The notes under the pieces are model-generated. The model made no database searches. It had not been told where the DNA came from and worked only from the letters and a program-made list of their open reading frames with translations. The translations under genes and the position numbers were made by a program. Positions 46,501 to 54,987 of a DNA stretch of 64,000 nucleotides are shown piece after piece. This stretch comes from Tistrella mobilis (lineage in GTDB: Bacteria; Pseudomonadota; Alphaproteobacteria; Tistrellales; Tistrellaceae). The stretch covers positions 124,001 to 188,000 of the forward strand of contig NZ_JBBIAB010000005.1 in the NCBI RefSeq assembly GCF_039634785.1, read 5' to 3'. Each line of letters begins with the position of its first letter. The first letter of the stretch is position 1.

Positions 46501-47017
46501 GGCCAAGCTGGAGCGGGAAGGGGCGGCCGGCCTTAAGCTCGCGGGCACGCTGATCGCCAAGCAGGAACGCCGGTCGGCCAAGGGCAGCCGGTTCGCCTTC
46601 GCGCAGCTCTCGGATCCGACCGGGGTGTTCGAGGTGACCCTGTTCTCGGAAACCCTGTCCCAGGCCCGCGATCTGCTGGAACCCGGTGTGCCGCTGCTGA
46701 TCGAGGCGAGCGGCGAATGGCGTGAGGACACCGTCCGGCTGACGGCGCAGAACGTTCGCTCGCTCGACGATGTCGCAGCCTCCTCCTCCGCCCGTCTGAC
46801 CATTCAGGTGGCGGAAGAGCGGGCGCTGGCCCTGATCCGCCGGCTGATCGAACGGGAACCCGAGGGCCGCGGCCGCATTACCCTGGAGCTGGATATCGAC
46901 CTCGAGGGGGAGCGTCAGGTCGTGCGCCTGGATCTGCCCAAGCCGGTCTCGATTACCCCGGCGCTCAAGGCCGCGCTCAAGATCACGCCGGGGGTGATCG
47001 ACGCGATCGAGGCCTGA
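43517..47017 (+). CDS. dnaE: DNA polymerase III alpha subunit
   Basis: 1166 residues, full-length DnaE. The PHP domain begins FVHLRVHTAYSLSEGAVK; the polymerase core has GPGRGSGAGSVVAWSL and the catalytic Asp motif PDFDVDFCQDRRDEVI; the FNKSHAAAYALVAYQTAYLK segment precedes the helix-hairpin-helix, and an OB fold plus tau-binding region form the C-terminus. It is the replicative polymerase. The start is GTG at 43517. An internal beta-clamp motif of QVSLFGG type is seen near residue 930. Confidence 0.96.
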   Translation: MSHADFVHLRVHTAYSLSEGAVKTKDLVKLAKAQKMPAVAVTDTGNLFGAMEISSTLPKEGIQPILGMIIRLTRAAGEDRFGRRPEPEPLVLLAQTGAGYDNLGRIVSRAFMETPTGETPQVSEQVLAEFSSDIICLSGGPNGPVGARILEGRDDEARAQAERLAAIFPGRFYIELMRHCAPGETPPDAEADSEPGLVEIAYDLDLPLVATNDVFFTTEAMYEAHDALLCIAEGRHIEDTNRRRLTPHHYFKSAAEMRALFADLPEAIDNTLVIAKRCAAKAPFRKPILPKSTRDPNAREEDELRRLSKEGLERRLETAVYTPAMDEAAREAVAIPYRERLDYELDVIVKMGFPGYFLIVAEFIQWAKAHGIPVGPGRGSGAGSVVAWSLTITDLDPLRFGLLFERFLNPERVSMPDFDVDFCQDRRDEVIQHVRELYGFDRVAQIITFGKLQARAVLRDVGRVLGMPFGQTDKICKLVPNNPANPVTLQEAIDGEPALQRARDEDEQVARLISIALKLEGLYRHASTHAAGVVIGDRPLDELVPLYRDPRSDMPVTQFSMKYVEQTGLIKFDFLGLKTLTVITTAERLIRQVEPDFDINRVPLDDRKSFEMLARGEGVGVFQLESSGMRDVLRKMRPDKFEDIIAVVALYRPGPMDNIPRYIAVKHGSEEAEYLHPMLKPILEETYGIMIYQEQVMQAAQVLAGYSLGQADLLRRAMGKKIKEEMDAQRESFTKGAVANGVDKETAGLIFDQIAKFAGYGFNKSHAAAYALVAYQTAYLKANWPVEFMAASMTLDMHNTDKLAGFRQELNRLKIGVVPPDVNQSDAVFSVRRTKSAPKGEILYALGALKQVGPQAMEELVAERRKGGPYADLFDLSARLGTKVINKRMMESLTKAGAFDRLNANRAQVMNAIDMVLRYGQAAQEERESNQVSLFGGPGGEAVPKPPMPSVDPWMPMEQLKRELEAVGFYLSAHPLDAYDKVMDRLGVVRAGDLAAKLEREGAAGLKLAGTLIAKQERRSAKGSRFAFAQLSDPTGVFEVTLFSETLSQARDLLEPGVPLLIEASGEWREDTVRLTAQNVRSLDDVAASSSARLTIQVAEERALALIRRLIEREPEGRGRITLELDIDLEGERQVVRLDLPKPVSITPALKAALKITPGVIDAIEA

Positions 47018-47064
47018 ACCGTCGCAAAAACGGCGGAAAGCGGCGGTGATCGCCTGCTAAACCC

Positions 47065-47093
47065 TTGCCAAACCCCGCCGCGCGGGCTATAGA
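47065..47093 (+). promoter_or_regulatory. Promoter of rpsB-tsf
   Basis: TTGCCA at 47065-47070 and TATAGA at 47088-47093 with an exact 17-base spacer. The predicted transcript has a leader of about 210 bases before rpsB. Confidence 0.75.
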
Positions 47094-47308
47094 GCGGCCG
47101 TCCCGACGAGGGTTCGTTGGGGCGTTCACACGCACGCGAGGTCCGCGGCCAACCGCCAGCATGCCCCTTGAAAACACGGGGGAAGGGCGGTCGGCGTCGC
47201 TCCGGTGTCGGTACCGGTGGCCGTCGCATCCCGGGGGAAAGCCCCAGGATACGATGCCGGTGCCGATCTCAACCTCGCGGAGGCCGAACCGGAAAAGGAC
47301 GATTTTCC

Positions 47309-48115
47309 ATGGCGCTTCCCACCTTCACCATGCGTCAGCTTCTCGAAGCCGGCGTTCACTTCGGGCATCAGTCCCGCCGCTGGAACCCGCGCATGGCGCC
47401 GTATCTCTACGGCACCCGCAACGGCATCCACATCATCGACCTGCGCGAGACCCAGCCGCAGCTCTATCGTGCGATGGAAGCGGTGCGCGACATCGTCGCC
47501 AACCGTGGCCGCGTGCTGTTCGTCGGCACCAAGCGCCAGGCGCAGGAGCTGGTCGCCGAGGGCGCGAAGCGTTGCGGTCAGTACTATGTCAACCGTCGCT
47601 GGCTCGGCGGCATGCTGACCAACTGGCAGACCATCTCCAACTCGATCCGCCGTCTGCGTGAGATCGAGCAGCTCCTCGAGCAGCAGGCCGATCTGGGCCT
47701 GACCAAGAAGGAGCTGCTGAAGCTGACCCGTCAGCGCGACAACCTCGAGGCGTCGCTGGGCGGCATCAAGGACATGGGCGGCCTGCCGGACGCGCTGTTC
47801 GTGATCGACACCAACAAGGAAGAGCTGGCGGTCCGCGAGGCGGCGAAGCTGGGCATTCCGGTGATTGCGATCCTGGACAGCAACTCGAACCCCGACGGCG
47901 TGACCTTCCCGGTTGCCGGCAATGACGACTCGACTAAGGCGATCCAGCTTTATCTGGAACTCGTCTCGGGCGCGGTCCTCGACGGCATCCAGCAGGAGAT
48001 GATCCGTTCGGGTGCCGACCTCGGTGCGCTGGCCGATCCGGTCTCGGTCGATCTCGACGACGAGGGCGTCGAGGAAGAGGCGACCGAAGAGACCGCGGGC
48101 GAGGCCCAGGCCTGA
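47309..48115 (+). CDS. rpsB: Ribosomal protein uS2
   Basis: 268 residues. [22 protein letters not shown] at the N-terminus, [19 protein letters not shown] and [15 protein letters not shown]-type segments are diagnostic of S2. The acidic tail (last 25 residues, Glu/Asp-rich) is common in alphaproteobacteria. The ATG at 47309 follows AAAAGGACG. Partner of tsf downstream. Confidence 0.97.
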   Translation: MALPTFTMRQLLEAGVHFGHQSRRWNPRMAPYLYGTRNGIHIIDLRETQPQLYRAMEAVRDIVANRGRVLFVGTKRQAQELVAEGAKRCGQYYVNRRWLGGMLTNWQTISNSIRRLREIEQLLEQQADLGLTKKELLKLTRQRDNLEASLGGIKDMGGLPDALFVIDTNKEELAVREAAKLGIPVIAILDSNSNPDGVTFPVAGNDDSTKAIQLYLELVSGAVLDGIQQEMIRSGADLGALADPVSVDLDDEGVEEEATEETAGEAQA

Positions 48116-48352
48116 CGCATCCGGACCACGGACGAACGGCCGCCCTCACCCCGGGGGCGGCTGGCGATGCGGCGGCGCCCCGGGGTGCCGCCGTTCGCGT
48201 TTCCGGACCGGATCGACGACAGAACCCAAGACGGGCAGGGCGCATGCGGCCCCTTAGCCGCAGGATATGCGAACCCGGACCCGCAGGATTTCCGTGACGC
48301 GATGCGCCGTCAGGCGACTGCGTTCGCAACAGAACTCACACGAGGTGGAATC

Positions 48353-49276
48353 ATGGCTCAGATCACTGCTGCCCTGGTCAAGGAGCTCCGCGAGAAGACC
48401 GGCGCGGGCATGATGGACTGCAAGAAGGCGCTGACCGAGAACGACGGCGACCTGGATGCGGCCATCGACTGGCTGCGCACCAAGGGCCTGTCGCAGGCGG
48501 CCAAGAAGGCGAGCCGCGTGGCCTCCGAGGGCCTGGTCGGTGTGAAGGTCGACGGCCTGCGCGCCGCGGTGGTCGAGGTGAACTCCGAGACCGACTTCGT
48601 GGCCCGCAACGAGAAGTTCCAGGACTATGTCGCCAAGGTCGCGGGTGTGACCCTCGAGGCCGGCGCCGACATCGAGGCGCTGAAGGCGGCGGCCTATCCC
48701 GACGGCGGCACCGTCGAGGCGAAGCTGACCGATCTGATCGCCACCATCGGCGAGAACATGGCCCTGCGTCGCGCGGCCGTGCTCGAGGTGACCGATGGCG
48801 TGATCGCCGCCTATGTTCACAACCAGGTCGCCGAAGGCCTTGGCAAGATCGGCGTGCTGGTTGCGCTCGAGTCGACCGGTGACAAGGTGAAGCTGGCCGA
48901 ACTCGGCCGTCAGATCGCCATGCATGCCGCGGCGGCCCGTCCCGAGGCGCTCGACGTCGCCGACGTGTCGGCCGAGTCGCTCGACCGCGAGCGCGCGGTG
49001 CTCATCGAGCAGGCGCGCGAGAGCGGCAAGCCCGAGAGCATCATCGAAAAGATGGTCGAAGGCCGGATCCGCAAGTACTACGAGCAGGTCTGCCTGCTTG
49101 AGCAGATCTTCGTGATCGATGGCGAGACCAAGATCCGCAAGGTCGTGGAGAACGCCAAGGGGACGGTCGGTGCGCCGGTGACCCTGAAGGCCTTCGCCCG
49201 CTTCGAGCTCGGCGAGGGCGTCGAGAAGAAGCAGGAAGACTTCGCGGCCGAGGTGGAGAAGGCGCTGGGCGCCTGA
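48353..49276 (+). CDS. tsf: Elongation factor Ts
   Basis: 307 residues. The N-terminal UBA-like domain [21 protein letters not shown] and the core [14 protein letters not shown] motif that contacts EF-Tu are present. It exchanges GDP for GTP on EF-Tu. The GAGGTGG site precedes the ATG at 48353. The 237-base gap after rpsB could hold an internal regulatory element, but no promoter was clear. Confidence 0.97.
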   Translation: MAQITAALVKELREKTGAGMMDCKKALTENDGDLDAAIDWLRTKGLSQAAKKASRVASEGLVGVKVDGLRAAVVEVNSETDFVARNEKFQDYVAKVAGVTLEAGADIEALKAAAYPDGGTVEAKLTDLIATIGENMALRRAAVLEVTDGVIAAYVHNQVAEGLGKIGVLVALESTGDKVKLAELGRQIAMHAAAARPEALDVADVSAESLDRERAVLIEQARESGKPESIIEKMVEGRIRKYYEQVCLLEQIFVIDGETKIRKVVENAKGTVGAPVTLKAFARFELGEGVEKKQEDFAAEVEKALGA

Positions 49277-49303
49277 TCCCCTGCTGATCTGCGGATACGA
49301 AAG

Positions 49304-49333
49304 AGGGGCGCTCCGCGGGGCGCCCCTTTTTTG
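49304..49333 (+). terminator. Terminator after tsf
   Basis: AGGGGCGC (49304-49311) pairs with GCGCCCCT (49320-49327), followed by six T. Confidence 0.9.
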
Positions 49334-49369
49334 TTTCCATCGCCGTCACCGCCCGGCCCTTTGCGGCGG

Positions 49370-49398
49370 TTGCCTTGGCCCGCGCGCGCGGCTATACG
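49370..49398 (+). promoter_or_regulatory. Promoter of pyrH operon
   Basis: TTGCCT at 49370-49375 and TATACG at 49393-49398 with a 17-base GC-rich spacer, about 140 bases before pyrH. Confidence 0.65.
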
Positions 49399-49536
49399 TT
49401 ACACGGCCCGTGCCCGGCGTCGCTGCCGCGGCTGTCATACCGTGTCCGCATCCGTCCGGCCTGCGCCGACGTAACCACGCCGGATCCGGTCGCCTCCCTT
49501 CCGGGCCGAACAGCGTCGTCGAACAGGAGACAATCC

Positions 49537-50265
49537 ATGTCGTTCTCCACCCCGCGGTTCCGCCGGGTCCTGCTGAAGGTCTCGGGCGAAGCGTTGATGG
49601 GCAATCGCCAGTACGGTCTGGACGTCGATATGGTGGAGCGCGTCGCCGGCGAGATCCGGTCCGTGCAGTCCATGGGCGTGCAGGTCTGCCTGGTGATCGG
49701 CGGCGGTAACATCTTCCGTGGCATTTCCGGTGCCGCGACCGGCATGGAGCGGGCCACCGCAGATTACATGGGCATGCTGGCGACGGTCATGAACGCGCTG
49801 GCGATGCAGAGCGCGCTGGAGCGGATCGGCGTTGCGACCCGGGTGCAGTCGGCCATCCCGATGTCGAGCATCTGCGAGCCCTATATCCGGCGCCGCGCCG
49901 TGCGGCATATGGAGAAGGGCCGGGTGGTGATCTTCGCTGCCGGTACCGGCAACCCCTTCTTCACCACCGACACCGCAGCTGCCCTGCGCGCCGTGGAGAT
50001 GGGGTGCGATGCGCTGCTGAAGGGCACCCAGGTCGACGGTGTCTATACTGCCGACCCCAAGAAGGACCCGCGCGCCGAACGCTATGACAGCCTCGGCTAT
50101 CTGGAGGTTCTTTCGCGCGACCTGAAGGTGATGGATGCTTCCGCCATCACGCTGGCCCGCGACAACAACATCCCGATCGTGGTTTTCAACCTGCATCACG
50201 CCGGCGGCTTTGCCGAGGTGATGCTCGGTCGGGGACTTTTCACCATCATTACCAACGAGGCCTGA
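49537..50265 (+). CDS. pyrH: UMP kinase
   Basis: 242 residues of the amino acid kinase fold. [23 protein letters not shown], and [15 protein letters not shown] with [13 protein letters not shown] are family hallmarks. It phosphorylates UMP to UDP. The ATG at 49537 follows AGGAGACAA. First gene of a long run that continues to lpxB with only short gaps. Confidence 0.96.
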   Translation: MSFSTPRFRRVLLKVSGEALMGNRQYGLDVDMVERVAGEIRSVQSMGVQVCLVIGGGNIFRGISGAATGMERATADYMGMLATVMNALAMQSALERIGVATRVQSAIPMSSICEPYIRRRAVRHMEKGRVVIFAAGTGNPFFTTDTAAALRAVEMGCDALLKGTQVDGVYTADPKKDPRAERYDSLGYLEVLSRDLKVMDASAITLARDNNIPIVVFNLHHAGGFAEVMLGRGLFTIITNEA

Positions 50266-50268
50266 ACC

Positions 50269-50829
50269 GTGTCCAAGGATGACATCATCAAGGACGTCCG
50301 CCGCCGCATGGACGGCGCGGTCGACGCCCTGAAGCATGAGCTGGCGGGTCTGCGCACCGGCCGCGCCTCGGCCAATCTGCTCGAGCCGGTGCGTGTCGAC
50401 GCCTATGGCTCCGAGATGACGGTCTCCCAGGTCGCGACCATCAGCGTTCCCGAGCCGCGCATGCTGTCGGTCCAGGTCTGGGATCAGAGCCTTGCCAAGG
50501 CGGTCGAGCGGGCGATTCGCGACAGCGGCCTGGGTCTCAACCCGATCGGCGAGGGCGCCGTGATCCGGGTGCCGATTCCGGAGCTGACCGAAGAGCGCCG
50601 CCGCGAGATGGGCAAGGTCGCCTCGCGTTACGGCGAGCAGGCCCGCATCTCGGTGCGCAATGTTCGCCGTGATGGCCTCGACAAGCTCAAGAAGCTTGAG
50701 AAGGACAGCGAGATCAGCCAGGACGAGTTGCGTGGCGCCTCGGATCGCGTTCAGACCGTGACGGATGAGCGCATCAAGCAGATCGACGATCTGGTGGCGG
50801 CGAAGGAAAAGGAGATCATGCAGGTCTGA
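50269..50829 (+). CDS. frr: Ribosome recycling factor
   Basis: 186 residues. [21 protein letters not shown] and [34 protein letters not shown] are signature segments. It splits post-termination ribosomes with EF-G. The start is GTG at 50269, three bases after the pyrH stop. Confidence 0.96.
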   Translation: MSKDDIIKDVRRRMDGAVDALKHELAGLRTGRASANLLEPVRVDAYGSEMTVSQVATISVPEPRMLSVQVWDQSLAKAVERAIRDSGLGLNPIGEGAVIRVPIPELTEERRREMGKVASRYGEQARISVRNVRRDGLDKLKKLEKDSEISQDELRGASDRVQTVTDERIKQIDDLVAAKEKEIMQV

Positions 50830-50866
50830 GTCCGGAGCGCGTCCCCTCAGGATGGAGCCGAGCCCC

Positions 50867-51580
50867 ATGGCGCTGGTCTCAGATCCCCCCTTGCGCCACG
50901 TCGCGATCATCATGGACGGCAATGGCCGCTGGGCGAAAGCCCGCGGCCTGCCGCGCACCGTCGGTCATTATCGTGGGGTCGAATCGGTCCGCAAGGTGAT
51001 CGATCGCGCCGTGGAGCACGGGATCGGTTATCTCACCCTGTTCGCCTTCTCGTCCGAAAACTGGAAGCGCCCGCTTGACGAGGTTCGTGACCTCATGGGG
51101 TTGCTGCGGTTCTATCTGGACCGGGAAGCCAAACTGCTGAGCGACCGGAATGTCCGCCTGAATTTTATCGGCGACCGTTCTCGACTGTCTTCGGACATGC
51201 GCAATCTCCTCGATCGGTCTGTGGAACGGACCCGGCATTGTACCGGAATGGTCCTGACCATCGCGATCAGCTATGGCGGGCGGGCTGAGATCCTGGCGGC
51301 GGCGCGGGAGCTTGCGGCCGATGCTCTTGCCGGCCGGGTGGATCTGGACGGGTTGGACGAAGAGTCTTTCGGAGCCCGTCTTCAGACCCACGATCTGCCG
51401 GACCCGGATCTGATCATCCGGACCAGCGGCGAGCAGAGGATCAGCAATTTTCTGCTCTGGCAGCTGGCCTATGCGGAGATGATCTTCGTTCCGACATTGT
51501 GGCCGGATTTTGATGCGGCGGCGCTCGACGCGGCGCTCGCCGAATACAAACGCCGCGAACGTCGCTATGGCGCCGTCTAG
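50867..51580 (+). CDS. uppS: Isoprenyl transferase (undecaprenyl diphosphate synthase)
   Basis: 237 residues. The catalytic HVAIIMDGNGRWAKARGLPR (11-30; Asp17, Asn19) and LTLFAFSSENWKRP, plus RTSGEQRISNFLLWQLAYAE near the C-terminus, identify a cis-prenyltransferase. It makes the lipid carrier for peptidoglycan and O-antigen. The ATG at 50867 has GGAG nine bases upstream; an ATG at 50852 is in frame. Its end overlaps the cdsA start region by 14 bases. Confidence 0.94.
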   Translation: MALVSDPPLRHVAIIMDGNGRWAKARGLPRTVGHYRGVESVRKVIDRAVEHGIGYLTLFAFSSENWKRPLDEVRDLMGLLRFYLDREAKLLSDRNVRLNFIGDRSRLSSDMRNLLDRSVERTRHCTGMVLTIAISYGGRAEILAAARELAADALAGRVDLDGLDEESFGARLQTHDLPDPDLIIRTSGEQRISNFLLWQLAYAEMIFVPTLWPDFDAAALDAALAEYKRRERRYGAV

Positions 51581-52451
51581 CGGGCTCCGACCCTCGTCAG
51601 GAGGTGGGGAGGCGGCGTCCCCGGACGCTCGTGCTGAGCGGCGGCGGACGCTGGAGTTGCGTCTGCTGACGACGCTGGTGCTTGGCCCGCCGGTGCTGGC
51701 CCTGATCTATCTGGGCGGCGATGTCTTTCATCTCTTTGCCGGCCTTCTGTCGGTGCTTCTGCTGAATGAATGGCGCCGGCTGGTCGATCTGACCGGCATC
51801 ACCTGGATGGCAGTGGGGCTGGGCCTTGGCGCCGTCCTCGGTGGCGCTGCCTGGATCGCCGGGACCGGGCGCTACGAGGCCGCCCTGCTGATGGTTGCGG
51901 TTGCGGCGCTCGCCGCAGCCTTCCTGAAGATCGAAGGTGCGCGGCGGCGCTGGCTGGCGGCGGGTGTGGTCTATGTCGGCCTGCCGGTTCTGGCGCTGAT
52001 CTGGCTGAGATCCCAGCCGCTCGGGCTGGAATGGACCTTCTGGCTGATGCTCGTGGTCTGGGCCACGGATATCGGCGCGTTCGTCTTCGGCCGGGCCATC
52101 GGCGGGTTCAGGCTCGCCCCGCGCATCAGCCCGAACAAGACCTGGGCCGGTCTGTTCGGCGGCATGTTTTCCGCGTTTGTCATTTCCGTGCTGGTTGCCG
52201 TCATCGCCGGTGTGCGCCTGCCCCAGGACCTCGTGGCCATTGGTGCTGCCGGGGCGGCGCTTGCGGTCGTCGAACAGATCGGCGACCTTGTCGAAAGCGG
52301 CGTGAAGCGCCATTTCGGCGTGAAGGACAGCGGCCGGCTGCTGCCGGGCCATGGTGGCCTGCTCGACCGGCTCGACGGCCTGTTGTTCGCCGCCCCGGCG
52401 CTGGCACTCATGCTGATGGTGACCGGCGGCCTGTTTGCCGAGGGATTATGA
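51567..52451 (+). CDS. cdsA: Phosphatidate cytidylyltransferase
   Basis: About 294 residues, membrane protein with several hydrophobic helices. The CdsA signature is clear: [25 protein letters not shown] near the C-terminus, and [12 protein letters not shown] before it. It converts phosphatidic acid and CTP to CDP-diacylglycerol, the substrate of the phosphatidyltransferase type found at 1540-2157. The start is probably the ATG at 51567 inside uppS. The stop overlaps dxr by ATGA. Confidence 0.93.
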   Translation: MAPSSGLRPSSGGGEAASPDARAERRRTLELRLLTTLVLGPPVLALIYLGGDVFHLFAGLLSVLLLNEWRRLVDLTGITWMAVGLGLGAVLGGAAWIAGTGRYEAALLMVAVAALAAAFLKIEGARRRWLAAGVVYVGLPVLALIWLRSQPLGLEWTFWLMLVVWATDIGAFVFGRAIGGFRLAPRISPNKTWAGLFGGMFSAFVISVLVAVIAGVRLPQDLVAIGAAGAALAVVEQIGDLVESGVKRHFGVKDSGRLLPGHGGLLDRLDGLLFAAPALALMLMVTGGLFAEGL

Positions 52452-53659
52452 CCCAACCCTTACAGTCACCTGCACAGCCTTCCTCCGTATCTGCTGCATC
52501 CGGAATGCAGCGACGGGTTTCGATCCTCGGGGCGACCGGGTCCGTCGGTCGTCAGACCATCGATCTGATCGCCCGTGATCCCGAGCGCTATCCGGTCGAG
52601 GCGTTGACCGCCAACGGCAATGTGGAGCAGCTGGCGCGCGATGCCGTTCAGCTGAGGGCGCGGCTGGCAGTGACCGCCGATCCGGCGCGCTATGCCGATC
52701 TGAAGGCGTGCCTTGCCGGCACCGGAATTGAGGCAGCGGCCGGTCCCGACGCTTTGATCGAGGCGGCACAAAGGCCGGCGGACTGGGTGATGGCGGCGAT
52801 CGTGGGCTCGGCCGGGCTGGCGCCGACGCTGGCGGCCGTGCGTCGCGGTGCACTCGTCGCACTTGCCAACAAGGAATGCCTGGTCTGCGCCGGTGATCTG
52901 TTTACCGCTGAGGTGGAACGCCATGGCGCCCGCCTGCTGCCGGCCGACAGCGAGCACAACGCCATCGCCCAGATCCTGGAGCCCGAGCGCCTGCATGTGG
53001 TCGAGAAGGTCATTCTGACCGCCTCGGGTGGTCCGTTCCGGAGCTTCACCCTCGATCAGATGCGCCAGGTGACGCCGGAGCAGGCGGTCGCCCATCCCAA
53101 CTGGTCGATGGGGGCGAAGATCTCGGTCGACAGCGCGTCGATGATGAACAAAGGGCTGGAACTGATCGAGGCGCATCATCTGTTTCCGGTGGGCCTCGAC
53201 CGTCTCGACGTGCTGGTCCATCCGCAATCGATCATTCACGGACTGGTCCAGTATGCCGACGGATCGGTCCTGGCCCATCTGGGGGCGCCGGACATGCGCA
53301 CCCCCATCGCCTGGACGCTGGCCTGGCCCGACCGGCGGCCGGCGCCGAGCGACAGGCTTGATCTGGCGCGGATCGCAACGCTCTCGTTCGAAGCGCCGGA
53401 TGTGACGCGTTTCCCCTGTCTGGCGCTCGCCCGCGACGCCTTGAAATGCGGGGACGGCGCCGCCACAATCCTCAATGCCGCGAACGAGGTGGCTGTGGCG
53501 GCCTTCCTTGCCCGACGGATCGGCTTCCTCGACATCGCCGGTGTAGTGGCCGATACGCTGGACGCGGAGCCTCGCGGGGCGCCCGGGTCGATTGATGAGG
53601 TGATCGCACTCGACGCCGCGGCCCGGCGTCGGGCCACGGCACTTGTGGACGCCCGTTGA
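52448..53659 (+). CDS. dxr: 1-deoxy-D-xylulose 5-phosphate reductoisomerase
   Basis: 403 residues. The NADPH-binding [17 protein letters not shown] (after a 20-residue variable N-terminus), [27 protein letters not shown] with the metal-binding Asp/Glu, and ASGGPFR and [23 protein letters not shown] are diagnostic. It is the second enzyme of the MEP isoprenoid pathway, feeding UppS. The ATG at 52448 overlaps the cdsA stop; an ATG at 52505 would give a shorter N-terminus. Confidence 0.96.
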   Translation: MTQPLQSPAQPSSVSAASGMQRRVSILGATGSVGRQTIDLIARDPERYPVEALTANGNVEQLARDAVQLRARLAVTADPARYADLKACLAGTGIEAAAGPDALIEAAQRPADWVMAAIVGSAGLAPTLAAVRRGALVALANKECLVCAGDLFTAEVERHGARLLPADSEHNAIAQILEPERLHVVEKVILTASGGPFRSFTLDQMRQVTPEQAVAHPNWSMGAKISVDSASMMNKGLELIEAHHLFPVGLDRLDVLVHPQSIIHGLVQYADGSVLAHLGAPDMRTPIAWTLAWPDRRPAPSDRLDLARIATLSFEAPDVTRFPCLALARDALKCGDGAATILNAANEVAVAAFLARRIGFLDIAGVVADTLDAEPRGAPGSIDEVIALDAAARRRATALVDAR

Positions 53660-53738
53660 ACGGCCACGCCCACCTATCGGACGACCCTTTGCGTCGGCGG
53701 ATGCGCCGTTGCACTTCAAGCGGGATCTCACGCTGCAG

Positions 53739-54866
53739 ATGGACCAGCTTATCCAATCGCTGAGCTACCCGATCGGCTTCGCCGTCGTGCTCGGCATCGT
53801 CGTCTTCGTGCACGAATACGGCCACTACTGGGTGGCGCGGCGCTGTGGGGTAACCGTCGAGACCTTCTCGATCGGGTTTGGCCCCGAGATCTTCGGCTGG
53901 ACGGCGAAATCCGGAACCCGCTGGAAGGTCTCGCTTCTGCCGCTCGGCGGTTATGTGAAGATGTATGGCGACGCCGATGCCACCAGCGCGGGGGGCAGTG
54001 CCGCAGATGATCCTGCGACCGGCAAGGTGTCCTTCCACGGACGCCCGGTGAAGGCGCGGGCCGCCATCGTCGCGGCCGGACCGGTGTTCAACTTCATTTA
54101 TGCGATCGTGGCTCTGGCTGCGCTCTACATGATCTGGGGGCAGCAGACGACACCGGCGGTCATCGGGAATGTTCTGGAGAACAGCCCGGCGGCTGCGGCC
54201 GGGCTGGAGCCCGGCGACCGGGTGACCGGCGTCGATGGCCGGCCGGTCGCCCGGTTCGAGGATCTGCAGACCGCAGTGGTCGCCGGCAATGGCAAGCCGG
54301 TGACGCTGGAGGTCGATCGCGACGGCCGTGTCATTTCCATGTCACTGACGCCTGAGATGGTGTCGGTCGACGACCGTTTCGGCAACACGCACCAGATGCC
54401 GCGGATCGGCATTTCGGCATCGGGCACCGAATGGGTCCGGCAGGGCCCGGTGGAGGCAGTCACCGGTGCAGTGCGCGAGACGGTATCGATCGTCGCGATG
54501 ACCTTCGGGGCCGTCGGGGAAATGATCGCGGGAACCAGAGGCACGGAAGAACTGGCTGGCGTTATCGGCATCGCTCAGATGTCGGGTGAGGTGGTGCGCA
54601 TGAGTGTGGCCACCGTCATCTGGTTTACGGCGATGCTGTCGATCAATCTCGGCCTGATCAATCTTTTGCCGGTCCCCTTGCTCGACGGCGGACATCTGGC
54701 ATTCTATGCAGCCGAGGCGGCGCGAGGTCGTCCGCTGAGCCAGCGGGCGCAAGAATATGGTTTCCGCTTCGGGCTGGTCTTGGTATTGACGTTGATGATC
54801 GTAGCGACCTGGAATGATCTCGTCAGGCTCCGGGTTGTCGACTATCTTGCAGGCCTCTTCACCTGA
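53739..54866 (+). CDS. rseP: Site-2 protease RseP (zinc metalloprotease)
   Basis: 375 residues. The zinc site HEYGH (25-29) lies in the first membrane segment, the LPLGGYVKMYG region follows, and the second metal motif NLLPVPLLDGGH is near the C-terminus. One PDZ domain (about 145-215, ENSPAAAAGLEPGDRV) lies between. RseP cleaves membrane anti-sigma factors and signal peptide remnants inside the membrane. The start at 53739 fits the family; an earlier frame from 53643 overlaps dxr. It lies upstream of bamA, which links envelope stress control to outer membrane assembly. Confidence 0.95.
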   Translation: MDQLIQSLSYPIGFAVVLGIVVFVHEYGHYWVARRCGVTVETFSIGFGPEIFGWTAKSGTRWKVSLLPLGGYVKMYGDADATSAGGSAADDPATGKVSFHGRPVKARAAIVAAGPVFNFIYAIVALAALYMIWGQQTTPAVIGNVLENSPAAAAGLEPGDRVTGVDGRPVARFEDLQTAVVAGNGKPVTLEVDRDGRVISMSLTPEMVSVDDRFGNTHQMPRIGISASGTEWVRQGPVEAVTGAVRETVSIVAMTFGAVGEMIAGTRGTEELAGVIGIAQMSGEVVRMSVATVIWFTAMLSINLGLINLLPVPLLDGGHLAFYAAEAARGRPLSQRAQEYGFRFGLVLVLTLMIVATWNDLVRLRVVDYLAGLFT

Positions 54867-54935
54867 CGCATCGCGATGCAGCAGGGGAGGGGACCCGGTG
54901 GGAAAGGTCCGACGGGTCGCATGAATTTTTGAGGT

Positions 54936-54959
54936 CGGCCGGGCGTGATCGCCCGGCCG
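54936..54959 (+). terminator. Hairpin between rseP and bamA
   Basis: Perfect 10-bp stem CGGCCGGGCG/CGCCCGGCCG with a TGAT loop, 28 bases before the bamA start. No T-tract follows, so it may be a processing or partial termination site in the operon. Confidence 0.5.
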
Positions 54960-54987
54960 TCGTCTGGCTTGAGGTGGGAGGCCCCGC

